A stretch of 19,682 nt of DNA from 40CM-2-70-7 sp035279865 (GTDB taxonomy: Bacteria > Gemmatimonadota > Gemmatimonadetes > Gemmatimonadales > GWC2-71-9), in NCBI GenBank assembly GCA_035279865.1, contig DATEGY010000303.1:1-19682 (forward strand), read 5' to 3'. Below, in pieces: positions 1 through 6,673 of this stretch. Both the position numbers and the translations under genes were made by a program. The notes below the pieces were generated by a model, which was not told the DNA's origin, did no database searches, and saw only the letters and a program-made list of their open reading frames with translations. The stretch's first letter is position 1. Every line of letters begins with the position of its first letter.

Positions 1-285
1 ATCGAGGCGCAGATGCAGAGCGGCGTGGTCTACGGGTTGACGGCGGCCTTGTACGGCGCGGTGACGTGGAAGGGTGGCCAGGTGGAGCAGAACAACTTCA
101 CCGACTACCAGATGCTGCGGATGGCGGAGATGCCGGAGGTGGAGGTCCACATCCTTCCGAGCACCGATTCGCAGGGTGGGATCGGCGAGCCGGGGACGCC
201 GCCGATCGCGCCCGCCGTGTGTAATGCGATTTACGCCCTCACCGGGAAGCGGATCCGGAAGCTGCCGATCGGAACTATCGCGTAG
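1..285 (+). CDS. Xanthine dehydrogenase-family molybdopterin-binding subunit, C-terminal fragment
   Basis: The reading frame is open from the first base and ends at TAG 283-285, so this is the last 94 residues of a gene that begins outside the window. The text matches the C-terminus of molybdenum hydroxylase large subunits of the isoquinoline 1-oxidoreductase beta / aldehyde oxidase type, which bind the molybdopterin cofactor and hydroxylate aldehydes or N-heterocycles. Visible family landmarks are the QMQSGVVYGLTAALYG helix, the NFTDYQMLRM strand-helix, and GGIGEPGTPPIAPAVCNAI. In that block the Glu encoded at 187-189 (GEPG) corresponds to the active-site general base of the family. The small 2Fe-2S subunit normally paired with it would lie upstream. 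The substrate cannot be told from this fragment. It converges with the minus-strand hydrolase gene, the two stop codons being 4 bases apart. Confidence 0.9.
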   Translation: MEAQMQSGVVYGLTAALYGAVTWKGGQVEQNNFTDYQMLRMAEMPEVEVHILPSTDSQGGIGEPGTPPIAPAVCNAIYALTGKRIRKLPIGTIA

Positions 286-294
286 CCGGCTACG
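281..294. repeat. 14-bp perfect palindrome containing both convergent stop codons
   Basis: Bases 281-294 equal their own reverse complement. The palindrome contains the plus-strand TAG at 283-285 and the minus-strand TAG at 292-290. As RNA it could form only a 5-bp stem with a 4-base loop, with no T-run on either side, so it is a weak terminator candidate at best. It may be chance, or a small bidirectional 3'-end signal. Confidence 0.4.
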
Positions 295-1114
295 GGTTCC
301 GCACGCGGTCGAGTACGAACCGGATCGCGTCGATCACCAGCTCCGGCTGGTCATCCTGAATCGCGTGTCCACTCCTCACCGTCACGATGTGCTCGGCATA
401 GGTCGAGCGCTGGGCCCACTCCTCGTGCATCGCCCGCCAGACCTCGTGTCCGCGCACGGTCATGTTGATGTACGCGGGTTTCGGGGAGGGTCGCATGCTG
501 GTGAGCACCGCCAGCGGGATGTCCGGGAGGGGAGTCAGCCCTTCGACCGTCCCCAGCGCCTGGATGCGCACGGTTTCCCGCGTTTCGTCCCGCTCGGCAC
601 CGGGTTTCATCGTCTGTATCACCGAATCGAAATAGGCCCGGAACTGCCCAGGGTATTTCGGGTCGAGCTGTCCCCACCGCTTGACCTGCTGCTCGTGCGT
701 CCCGTCGACCAGAACCAGACCGGCCACGTCGCGCGGGTACATCGACACATACAGTCGCGAGAGCACGCCGCCGTACGAGCGGGCGACGAGCACGATCGGC
801 CGTTGGACGTGGAGACTGTCGAGAAGCTGGTGCAGCTCGGTCATTTCCGTACGGGCCGAGTGATCGCCGGGGCCGGGCTCCGAGTTCCCGAGACCGGACC
901 GGGAGTACACGATGACGCTCGAGAGATCGGCGGCCCGACGCCACACCGAATCCCAGTCCTGCCAGGTGTCCCCCAGGCCGGCTTCAAATACGAGGGTCGG
1001 AGCGCCGGTGCCGGCGCGCACGACCTCCAGCCGGTGGGTGCCGATGCTGACCAGTTGCGGGGTCTGGGCGGCGAGCGCGGCCGGCAGGATGAGGAGGGCG
1101 AGCGTGGTTTTCAT
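290..1114 (-). CDS. Secreted alpha/beta hydrolase
   Basis: This 274-residue protein begins with a short signal peptide (MKTTLALLILPAALAAQ, likely cleaved after Ala16), which is why the ATG at 1114 is preferred to the longer open frame. It has an alpha/beta-hydrolase fold: oxyanion region LVFEAGLGDT near 41-50, nucleophile elbow ARSYGG with Ser113 (first Gly of G-x-S-x-G replaced by Ala), LVLVDG at 133-138, and a C-terminal SGHAIQDDQPELV carrying the probable catalytic His250. The SGH-IQ-DQPELV ending is typical of esterase-like or haloperoxidase-like hydrolases. The substrate is unknown and the site of action is extracytoplasmic. It is the last gene of the minus-strand operon, 4 bases after the permease stop. 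Its export with an ABC transporter gene next door may be coincidental, since the signal peptide indicates the general secretion route. Confidence 0.85.
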   Translation of the reverse strand: MKTTLALLILPAALAAQTPQLVSIGTHRLEVVRAGTGAPTLVFEAGLGDTWQDWDSVWRRAADLSSVIVYSRSGLGNSEPGPGDHSARTEMTELHQLLDSLHVQRPIVLVARSYGGVLSRLYVSMYPRDVAGLVLVDGTHEQQVKRWGQLDPKYPGQFRAYFDSVIQTMKPGAERDETRETVRIQALGTVEGLTPLPDIPLAVLTSMRPSPKPAYINMTVRGHEVWRAMHEEWAQRSTYAEHIVTVRSGHAIQDDQPELVIDAIRFVLDRVRNP

Positions 1115-1118
1115 GGGT

Positions 1119-2810
1119 CTAGAACTCGAACTGCTCCATCTTCCGGTGGGCGAACCACAGGGGCAGGGCCGTCGCTGCCACACACACGCAGGCGACCAGT
1201 ACCGTGCTCGTGATCATCCACGGACTGATCACCACGGGATGTCCCTCATACACCGAACGGACGTATGGGTACACGATCTGTGATAACCCGCCGATCACCA
1301 CGGCCAGGAGCGCGATGGTCGTCATCATGAACACCAGCCCGCCGAACGACGTCGGGATCTGGGCCGCATTTTCGGTTTCGAACTGGGGATAGAGCGTGCC
1401 GAACCCCAGCGCCAGCGCGCCGATCGCCAGCGTGAGCGCCGTGATCGTGATCAGGCTCAATACCATCATGAAGCTCGACGCCTGCAGCAGGAAGTTGGTG
1501 ACCCCCGTCAGGATCAGCGCCAGCACGAGGAGCGGAACCGTCCCCACCCAGTACTTGGACCAGAGCAGGGCCTTCAAGTCCAGCGGTGACGACCGCAGGA
1601 GCCACATCTGCCGTCCCTCGAGCGACACGGCGGGGAAAATGAACCGCGCAGCGATCGAGGTCAGTACGAACCCGGCGAGGCCGAGGTTCAAGAACGACAC
1701 CAGCGTCACCGAGAAGAATCCGACCTGTTCGCCCCGGTGCAGGGGCAAGACCTTGATGTTGAAGATGTACACCACCACCAGCACCCCGAGCAGGATCAGC
1801 TGGCTCCACTGGGTGGTGTCGCGGAAGAAGAGCCGGATGTCCTTCAGCACGAATTCCCGCTTGGCCACCGACAGGGGAGACATCATCCTCCCCAGCGACC
1901 ATTTCCAGAAGCCCCCGCGAATGAACCGCTCCGCGCCCTCCTGCGCCTTGGTGAATCCCGTCGCGTACATCTGCCAGTGGAGCATCGCGCCCACCGCGAC
2001 GAACGCCGCGGCGGTGGTCCAGAGGAGAATCACGGGCTGATAGTCGAACGGCCCGTGCAGGTACCCCATGATTGCGCGCGTGGCCCATTCGCTGGGCATG
2101 AACGGCGACGTCGGCGTGCGAAGCACGGCGATGAACTCGAGCAGGTTGCGGAAGCCTTCCGGCCGGGCCAGTTGCTCGGGCCGGATCATCCGGAAGAGGA
2201 GAATGACGCCGGCCCCTGCGCCCAGGGCGATGATCGACAGGAGGTCGCGGGTGCGGCGGGCGGGAAAGATGTTGACCAGGACCAGCGTCAGCGCCGATCC
2301 CGTCACGGCCGGCAGGAGGAGCAGGGGCACCATCACCAGAATGGCGTAGACCGGGAAGAACCAGCCGCCATGGTAGATCAACCCGTAGGCCGCGAGGAGC
2401 GGGACCGCCATCAGCGCGACCATCCAGGAGGAGTTGATGGCGGTCTCGAGCAGCTTGGCGAGATACAGGCGCAGCCAGTCGATGGGCGCCGAGACCAGGA
2501 GATCCAGATCCTTGGCGAGGAAGAAGCTCGAGAGCGCCGTGATGACGTTCGATAGGACCAGGATCGAAATGAAGGAAAGCAGCGCGAGACCGAGCATCTT
2601 GCCCGCGAGGAGCGGTCCGAGCTCCTCCACACCGCGGAAATAGCGCAGGATGACGTAGAGCACGCCGAACACGCCGGAGAAGAATGCCAATCCCACCGCC
2701 GTGAGCAGCACGACCTTTCCCCCGCCACCCTGCGCGCGTTCCTGACGCATCCGCTGCAGGGCGGTACGCCACTTGGGCTGGAGGACGTGCGCGAGGGACG
2801 GCTGCTTCAC
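1119..2810 (-). CDS. ABC-type exporter permease, about 12 TM segments
   Basis: The start is GTG 2810-2808, which overlaps the ATPase stop as GTGA. Upstream sequence in this frame is antisense-free shadow of the ATPase gene and reads as arginine-rich nonsense. The 563-residue product has hydrophobic segments near 33-55, 77-97, 126-146, 150-175, 190-207, 259-279, 335-352, 364-386, 422-440, 449-470, 488-510 and 532-553. Two similar cytoplasmic motifs, AKDLDLLVSAPIDWLRLYLAKL-like near 99-120 and LEGRQMWLLRSSPLDLK at 398-413, suggest two related halves fused in one chain. The motifs recall the large ABC-2-like putative exporter permeases (Pfam ABC_tran_2 type; assignment from memory). With the ATPase it should form a complete transporter. 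The substrate is unknown. The genomic link to a transglutaminase-fold membrane protein hints at envelope maintenance. Confidence 0.85.
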   Translation of the reverse strand: MKQPSLAHVLQPKWRTALQRMRQERAQGGGGKVVLLTAVGLAFFSGVFGVLYVILRYFRGVEELGPLLAGKMLGLALLSFISILVLSNVITALSSFFLAKDLDLLVSAPIDWLRLYLAKLLETAINSSWMVALMAVPLLAAYGLIYHGGWFFPVYAILVMVPLLLLPAVTGSALTLVLVNIFPARRTRDLLSIIALGAGAGVILLFRMIRPEQLARPEGFRNLLEFIAVLRTPTSPFMPSEWATRAIMGYLHGPFDYQPVILLWTTAAAFVAVGAMLHWQMYATGFTKAQEGAERFIRGGFWKWSLGRMMSPLSVAKREFVLKDIRLFFRDTTQWSQLILLGVLVVVYIFNIKVLPLHRGEQVGFFSVTLVSFLNLGLAGFVLTSIAARFIFPAVSLEGRQMWLLRSSPLDLKALLWSKYWVGTVPLLVLALILTGVTNFLLQASSFMMVLSLITITALTLAIGALALGFGTLYPQFETENAAQIPTSFGGLVFMMTTIALLAVVIGGLSQIVYPYVRSVYEGHPVVISPWMITSTVLVACVCVAATALPLWFAHRKMEQFEF

Positions 2811-3565
2811 TTGCCGAGGACCTCGGCCAGCTCCTTTGCCTGCGCGCCGCCCGTGAGTTTGAGGAACAGCTCCTCGAGACTCGCATCCCCGGCCTGATGC
2901 TGCTTGCGGATGTCGTCGACGGTCCCCTCGGCCACGATCTTCCCATGCTGGACGATCGCGATGCGGTCGCACATCGCCTCAGCCACTTCGAGCGTGTGCG
3001 TGCTCATGAGCACCGTGCCCCCGCGGTCGACGAACTGCCGGAAGATGTCCTTGAGCAGGCGCGCGGCCTTGGGGTCGAGCCCCACCATCGGTTCGTCCAC
3101 GACGATCACCGCGGGCCGGTGAATCAAGGCGCTCGAGATGATGAGCTTCTGCCGCATGCCGTGGCTGTACGACTCCACCAGCTCGTCCTTCCAGCTCGAC
3201 AGCTCGAACACGTCGAGGAGCTCGTTGATGCGTCGCTCCACCACGTCTCCATCCTGGCCGTAAAGTCCCGCGACGAACCGCAGGAACTCGCCGCCGGTGA
3301 GCTTGTCGTACACGAAGGGCCGGTCGGGGATGAAGCCGAGCTTCTGCTTCGCGACGAGGGGGGTGCGATGGACATCGTCGCCGTCGAGCAGGACCCGGCC
3401 GTCCGTGGGCCGCAGAATGCCGGCGATCATCCGGAGCGTCGTCGTCTTGCCGGCGCCGTTGGGACCCAGGCATCCGTAGAGGAGCCCCTTGCCCACGGTC
3501 AGCGAGATGTGGTCGACCGCGACGAACGAGCCGTAGTGCTTGGTCAGGCCTTCGAGCTGAATCAT
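2807..3565 (-). CDS. ABC transporter ATP-binding protein
   Basis: This is a 252-residue nucleotide-binding subunit of an ABC-2-type transporter. The motifs are intact: Walker A GPNGAGKTT (34-42), signature SYSHGMRQK (132-140), Walker B VIVVDEP (153-159) with catalytic Glu158, and switch His190 (MSTH). The Q-loop position reads FIPDRPFVYDKLTGGEFL, with Asp in place of the usual Gln. This variant is common among exporters of this class. The C-terminus (about 215-252) is the usual helical tail of ABC-2 ATPases. The start ATG at 3565 overlaps the stop of the transglutaminase-like gene as ATGA, and its own stop overlaps the permease start as GTGA, so the three products are probably made in coupled amounts. 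It energises the permease encoded immediately downstream. Confidence 0.95.
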   Translation of the reverse strand: MIQLEGLTKHYGSFVAVDHISLTVGKGLLYGCLGPNGAGKTTTLRMIAGILRPTDGRVLLDGDDVHRTPLVAKQKLGFIPDRPFVYDKLTGGEFLRFVAGLYGQDGDVVERRINELLDVFELSSWKDELVESYSHGMRQKLIISSALIHRPAVIVVDEPMVGLDPKAARLLKDIFRQFVDRGGTVLMSTHTLEVAEAMCDRIAIVQHGKIVAEGTVDDIRKQHQAGDASLEELFLKLTGGAQAKELAEVLGK

Positions 3566-5082
3566 TGCGCCTCGAGGGTGAGCGTCCCCAGCCGGGTGAT
3601 CATCACGGCCCGGCGGCCCGGCATCCCGATCAGCAGCCGCAGATGGGACGCGTCGGCGGGGAATTGGTCGTCATAGGCATCCACGGGAACCCACTGTCCG
3701 AGCCACACTTCCGCCCACTCGGAATAGTAGAAACGGCCGCCCACCCGGCGCACCCCCGCGACCCGGCGTGCCGGCATACCCACCGAACGCGCCATAGTAA
3801 TGAAGAGGGTGTTCACGCCGTTGCGATCGCCCTTCCCCGAGGACAGGGCCAGGAGCGCCTCGGGCCGGAGCGTCGTGGTGTCGTGCCGGGTCGTCTGTGC
3901 CACCCAGTGGGTGATCATTCCGGCGACCTTGACGGGCTCCCGTTCCTTGCCGATCAGGCGCATCAGCGGAAAGCCGAAGTCCATGGTGGCGACGGGGATC
4001 AGCGGTTCGGAGTGGAGGGTGGCCGCGAAAAGGGTGTCGTGCAGGGGCACCCGGTACCGGGGCAGGAGGCTGTCCAGGGCGAACCGCCGCACCGTCACGG
4101 TGTCTCCCGACAGGGTCTGTCCCCCTCCCGACAGGTCGAACGCGGACAGCGGCGCGCCGGAGAGCCGCACCTTCATGGCCGCCAGCGGCGGGTCGGTCCG
4201 ATCAGGGGGGAAGGTTCGGGTCAACCCGGGCTCGAGGGCTCGAGACGCATCCTTCACCTGCACGGTGTCGCGGTGCCGGAAGTTCTGAACCGCGAGCTCG
4301 AAGGCGGTACGGCTGTACACCACACCGGTCGGTCGTTCTTCGCGCACCACGCGACCCTGCGGATCGATCCACAACCGGAATGGCCCGCCCGTTCCCGAGC
4401 CTTCGATGCGAAAGGCCGCCGTCGTGTCGAAGTGCACCGGCACCCAGGTCCGGGTCGTCGAGTCGTACTCCGCGCTGTCGGGGTTGGCGAGTGTGGTTTC
4501 CGCCACCACCCGTACCTGCACGTCCCGGGTGATGAGCAGGGGCGAGTCGAAGACCCGGGTGTCGAACACCGCACCCACCTTCATCTCCCCGCCGAACGCC
4601 AGCCGGAGCGGCATGAGGGACGGGATCATCGGGGTGCGGTGCGTCCGGGTTTCGGAGCGCGCGGTGATGTGCCCGTCCGACACCGCCAGCCTGATCGTGC
4701 TGTCCTGGGTGAAGATGCCGGCCGCGGTGTAGGCGTGCCCATTCTCCGTGTATTTGACGTCGACGGTCTCGAGCCGCAGGGCGCGGGACAACTTGGCTTC
4801 GGAACGGGACGTGGTGCGCTCGAGGCGGCCGCCGACCGCCGTTTCGATCACCTCGGCATCGACCACGCGGAGGGAGTCGGTGAGCGTGTCGAGTGTGGTC
4901 GAGGCGTACCCGACCTGATGGCCGTCGACGTCGATGCGGTAGTAGTTGGCCCCGGGCTGGACCGAAAGCGCCGCATTGGCGAGGCGGGTGCCCGTCGCCT
5001 GGAAGTAGACACGGCGGATCAGCCAGGCCATCGACAGCACCCAGACGATCAGAATCAAGAGGGCGGCGTGCTTGCGGTTCAC
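3562..5082 (-). CDS. Membrane-anchored transglutaminase-fold protein lacking catalytic Cys and His
   Basis: The start is GTG 5082-5080, overlapping the macro-domain gene stop as GTGA. The open frame continues upstream only as antisense-type nonsense. The 506-residue protein has an N-terminal TM anchor (about 7-22), a beta-rich middle part (about 40-400) with DVDGHQVGYA and LWIDPQGRVV as seen in transglutaminase-associated regions, and a C-terminal transglutaminase core (about 405-485). In active relatives the core reads roughly KGDCNEH...FYYHAWPEVW...VDP. Here it is GKGDRNGVN, FYYSEWAEVW and WVPVDAYDDQFPADASHL. The nucleophile Cys is therefore Arg420, the His is Ser454, and only Asp468 remains. 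The frame is intact, so this looks like a conserved pseudoenzyme rather than a decaying gene. The bulk is probably periplasmic. A role as binding or structural partner of the adjacent ABC exporter is inference. Confidence 0.85.
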   Translation of the reverse strand: MNRKHAALLILIVWVLSMAWLIRRVYFQATGTRLANAALSVQPGANYYRIDVDGHQVGYASTTLDTLTDSLRVVDAEVIETAVGGRLERTTSRSEAKLSRALRLETVDVKYTENGHAYTAAGIFTQDSTIRLAVSDGHITARSETRTHRTPMIPSLMPLRLAFGGEMKVGAVFDTRVFDSPLLITRDVQVRVVAETTLANPDSAEYDSTTRTWVPVHFDTTAAFRIEGSGTGGPFRLWIDPQGRVVREERPTGVVYSRTAFELAVQNFRHRDTVQVKDASRALEPGLTRTFPPDRTDPPLAAMKVRLSGAPLSAFDLSGGGQTLSGDTVTVRRFALDSLLPRYRVPLHDTLFAATLHSEPLIPVATMDFGFPLMRLIGKEREPVKVAGMITHWVAQTTRHDTTTLRPEALLALSSGKGDRNGVNTLFITMARSVGMPARRVAGVRRVGGRFYYSEWAEVWLGQWVPVDAYDDQFPADASHLRLLIGMPGRRAVMITRLGTLTLEAQ

Positions 5083-5543
5083 GAGGCGCGGGCCTGCGCG
5101 CGGCGGAGGGCGGCTTCGATCACGTCTCGCTCGTCCGTGTTGGCGACCACGAACGATACCTCGGTGGGGAAGGTGGATCGCGAGCGGTGCTGCTCCAGGA
5201 TCTCCACCAGCAGATCGGCCACGTCGAACGCTTTGAAGGCCCCGGGGCCGTCGTCGACGCCGAGGAGGGGGACGGCGACGTGGGGGAACTGCCACTCCGA
5301 GGCCTGCTGCAGGACGGCGCGCCACGTCCGGATGACCATTTCCCGCGTCGGCGCCTGGTCGGGTTCGTCACGGATGCAGGCCTGGATCACGAATTCCGCT
5401 TCGAACCCGCCGCGGGCGGCGGTGACCACGGCGGCGCCGGGGCCGAAGGAATCGGTCACGAGCGAGTCGAAGTGGCGGCTGGTGGGGCGGACGACGGCAT
5501 CGGCGGGACAGCGGGCGAGGTCGGCCACGACCACGCGGATCAC
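5079..5543 (-). CDS. Degenerate macro-domain-like protein
   Basis: This 154-residue protein starts at GTG 5543-5541, overlapping the TPR gene stop as GTGA. The order of elements follows the macro fold, which binds ADP-ribose and its derivatives: CPADAVVRPTS (12-22), FGPGAAVVTAARGGFEAEFVIQA (33-55), HVAVPLLGVDDGPGAF (88-103), and a final strand EVSFVVANTDERDVIEAAL (128-146). The canonical N-A-A-N loop after DAIV is replaced by R-P-T-S and the glycine-rich phosphate loops are altered. Ordinary ADP-ribose binding or hydrolysis is therefore doubtful. It is probably cytoplasmic, with no signal or TM segment. It sits between a TPR protein and a membrane pseudoenzyme, which suggests a scaffold or sensory role; that is inference. 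Family assignment is by pattern only. Confidence 0.65.
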   Translation of the reverse strand: MIRVVVADLARCPADAVVRPTSRHFDSLVTDSFGPGAAVVTAARGGFEAEFVIQACIRDEPDQAPTREMVIRTWRAVLQQASEWQFPHVAVPLLGVDDGPGAFKAFDVADLLVEILEQHRSRSTFPTEVSFVVANTDERDVIEAALRRAQARAS

Positions 5544-6121
5544 CGGGCGGTGGCCCCTCCCTCCCGCGCCCGGCGGTAGTAGACCGTCGCTTCGTCGGGA
5601 CGGCGGAGCCGGTCGAACACCACGCCCAGGCCGTACAATGCGCGGGAATGCTTGTCGTCCACGGCGAGCGCCTTTTCGTACGCCTCACGCGCGCCCGCGA
5701 GATCGTCGATGTGATTGAGCGCTTCGCCCAGCCGGCACCAGATCGGCACGTTGACGGGATCGAGCTCCACGGCGCGGCGGAATTGCGGCACCGCCTGGGC
5801 CCACAGACCGCGGCGGGCGAAGGTCACGCCGGTTTCCGCGAGTGCCATCGCCGCGGGCACGGGTGTGACCGCCACCGGAGCGGGCGCCGGAAACGGCTCG
5901 GGGGCGGGCGCAGGTTCAGGCGCCGGAGGAGGGGGAGGCGCGGCAACGATCACCGGGGCGGGGACGCGCGACTTCGGCATGCCGCCGGCCGGCGCGAGGG
6001 CCAGGGGGCCGGTGAGCAAACCGACGTCTTCGGTAAACGCGGCGGCCTCCGCCAGGAGTTGAGCCGCCACTCGGGCCCGCTCGGCCACAGGGGGCCAGCG
6101 GCGCAGATGCCGTCGGGTCAC
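5540..6121 (-). CDS. TPR-repeat protein with proline/alanine-rich linker
   Basis: This 193-residue protein starts at GTG 6121-6119, overlapping the cutA stop as GTGA. Residues 1-48 form a helical, Ala/Arg-rich segment. Residues 53-90 are a low-complexity Pro/Ala/Glu linker. Residues 91-192 contain about three tetratricopeptide repeats, recognisable by the spacing of W/L-G-Y/F-A-P residues, for example GLWAQAVPQFRRAVELDP, DLAGAREAYEKALAVDD and RPDEATVYYRRAREGG. TPR arrays mediate protein-protein contacts, so it is likely an adaptor, probably cytoplasmic as no signal peptide is evident. Its partners could be the neighbouring macro-domain or transglutaminase-fold proteins, but this rests only on operon membership. 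Confidence 0.8.
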   Translation of the reverse strand: MTRRHLRRWPPVAERARVAAQLLAEAAAFTEDVGLLTGPLALAPAGGMPKSRVPAPVIVAAPPPPPAPEPAPAPEPFPAPAPVAVTPVPAAMALAETGVTFARRGLWAQAVPQFRRAVELDPVNVPIWCRLGEALNHIDDLAGAREAYEKALAVDDKHSRALYGLGVVFDRLRRPDEATVYYRRAREGGATAR

Positions 6122-6441
6122 GTCGCCACCTCAGATTCGAGCCAATTCAGGTACGCCTGCAGGCCGCGCTCCACCGGGAGCGCAAGCAACTCGGGTATCT
6201 CGTAGGGGTGCCGGTCCCTCACCGCCGTCACCAGGGCATCCCAACGCGACGCCTCAGTCTTCATCACCACCACCACTTCTTGTTCTTCCTTTACTTCATC
6301 CTTCCAGCGATAGATCGACGTCCCCGCCGGCAGAATGGTCCCGCAGCCGATCACGCGTTCACTCACCAGGGCGTGGACGAGTTGCCGCGCATCTTCGACC
6401 GTGCTCAATGTGGTGAGAACTATCAGAGCACCGGTCGCCAT
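6118..6441 (-). CDS. cutA: CutA family divalent-cation tolerance protein
   Basis: From ATG 6441 the product is 107 residues, the standard CutA size. The longer open frame adds an unconserved 19-residue extension and would start upstream of the predicted promoter. Family blocks are clear: ALIVLTTLSTVEDARQLVHAL at the N-terminus, GCGTILPAGTSIYRWKDEV, EEQEVVVVMKT, and the C-terminal HPYEIPELLALPVERGLQAYLNWL. CutA forms a very stable trimer with a ferredoxin-like, PII-like fold. It has been linked to copper and divalent-cation tolerance, although its biochemical role is unsettled. Here it is the first gene of the seven-gene minus-strand operon, and its stop overlaps the TPR gene start by 4 bases. 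A promoter with a near-zero leader lies just upstream. Confidence 0.95.
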   Translation of the reverse strand: MATGALIVLTTLSTVEDARQLVHALVSERVIGCGTILPAGTSIYRWKDEVKEEQEVVVVMKTEASRWDALVTAVRDRHPYEIPELLALPVERGLQAYLNWLESEVAT

Positions 6442-6451
6442 AGGGGCAGCT

Positions 6452-6480
6452 AACGTACGGTTTGCGAGCGAGTTACGCAA
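6452..6480 (-). promoter_or_regulatory. Candidate promoter of the cutA operon
   Basis: On the minus strand TTGCGT (6480-6475) and TACGTT (6457-6452) are separated by exactly 17 bases, resembling housekeeping -35 and -10 boxes. The -10 ends 10 bases before the cutA ATG, so transcription would begin about 3 to 5 bases ahead of it and the mRNA would be almost leaderless. No Shine-Dalgarno sequence precedes the ATG. Confidence 0.5.
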
Positions 6481-6558
6481 TAGTTTCCACATGTGCATGG
6501 GAGAATGCGGAGACGTGGAAAACCGGGGTGCCGGGAAAGGGGCGGCAATAGGCCACTT

Positions 6559-6626
6559 CTAGACGGCTAGACGGCTGGACGGCTAGAGAGACCAGCAACT
6601 AGCCGTCTAACCGTCTGGCCGTCTGG
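6559..6626. repeat. Palindromic element of 8-bp tandem repeats forming a 28-bp stem
   Basis: The left arm (6559-6586) is three and a half copies of an 8-base unit, CTAGACGG twice, CTGGACGG, then CTAG. The right arm (6599-6626) is three and a half copies of the complement-type unit CTAGCCGT, CTAACCGT, CTGGCCGT, CTGG. Pairing base by base gives 24 Watson-Crick pairs, 3 G-U pairs and one mismatch (6575 with 6610), around a 12-base loop (6587-6598). It lies between the divergent cutA and uvrA promoters, ending 9 bases before the uvrA -35 box. It could be a REP-like dispersed element, a regulator site or an insulator; no ORF overlaps it. Confidence 0.85.
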
Positions 6627-6635
6627 GGGTTGCCG

Positions 6636-6665
6636 TTGACCGGGAATTGACGCCCCAAGTAGCCT
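6636..6665 (+). promoter_or_regulatory. Candidate uvrA promoter
   Basis: TTGACC (6636-6641) and TAGCCT (6660-6665) are spaced by 18 bases. The -35 box is good and the -10 box weak. The -10 ends 8 bases before the uvrA ATG, again implying a nearly leaderless transcript; no Shine-Dalgarno sequence is present before 6674. No LexA-type operator is recognised here. Confidence 0.4.
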
Positions 6666-6673
6666 CCATTTCT

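Noticed and set aside
1246..2946. 566-codon minus-strand open frame in a second frame of the permease region
   Set aside because: Same strand but a different frame from the permease; the product is Arg/Pro/Gly-rich without membrane segments, while the chosen frame has 12 clear TM helices.
3565..5718. 717-codon plus-strand open frame opposite the transglutaminase-like and macro genes
   Set aside because: It is the antisense of three well-supported minus-strand genes; its protein is Arg/Gly/His-rich without domains, as expected from the complement of high-GC coding DNA.
6442..6498. N-terminal extension of CutA from the first ATG at 6498
   Set aside because: The extra 19 residues are not part of CutA and would need translation from sequence that includes the predicted -35 and -10 boxes.
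6559..6626. CRISPR-like array or intrinsic terminator
   Set aside because: The repeats are contiguous 8-mers without spacers, and the region lies between divergent starts, with no gene ending there and no T-run.
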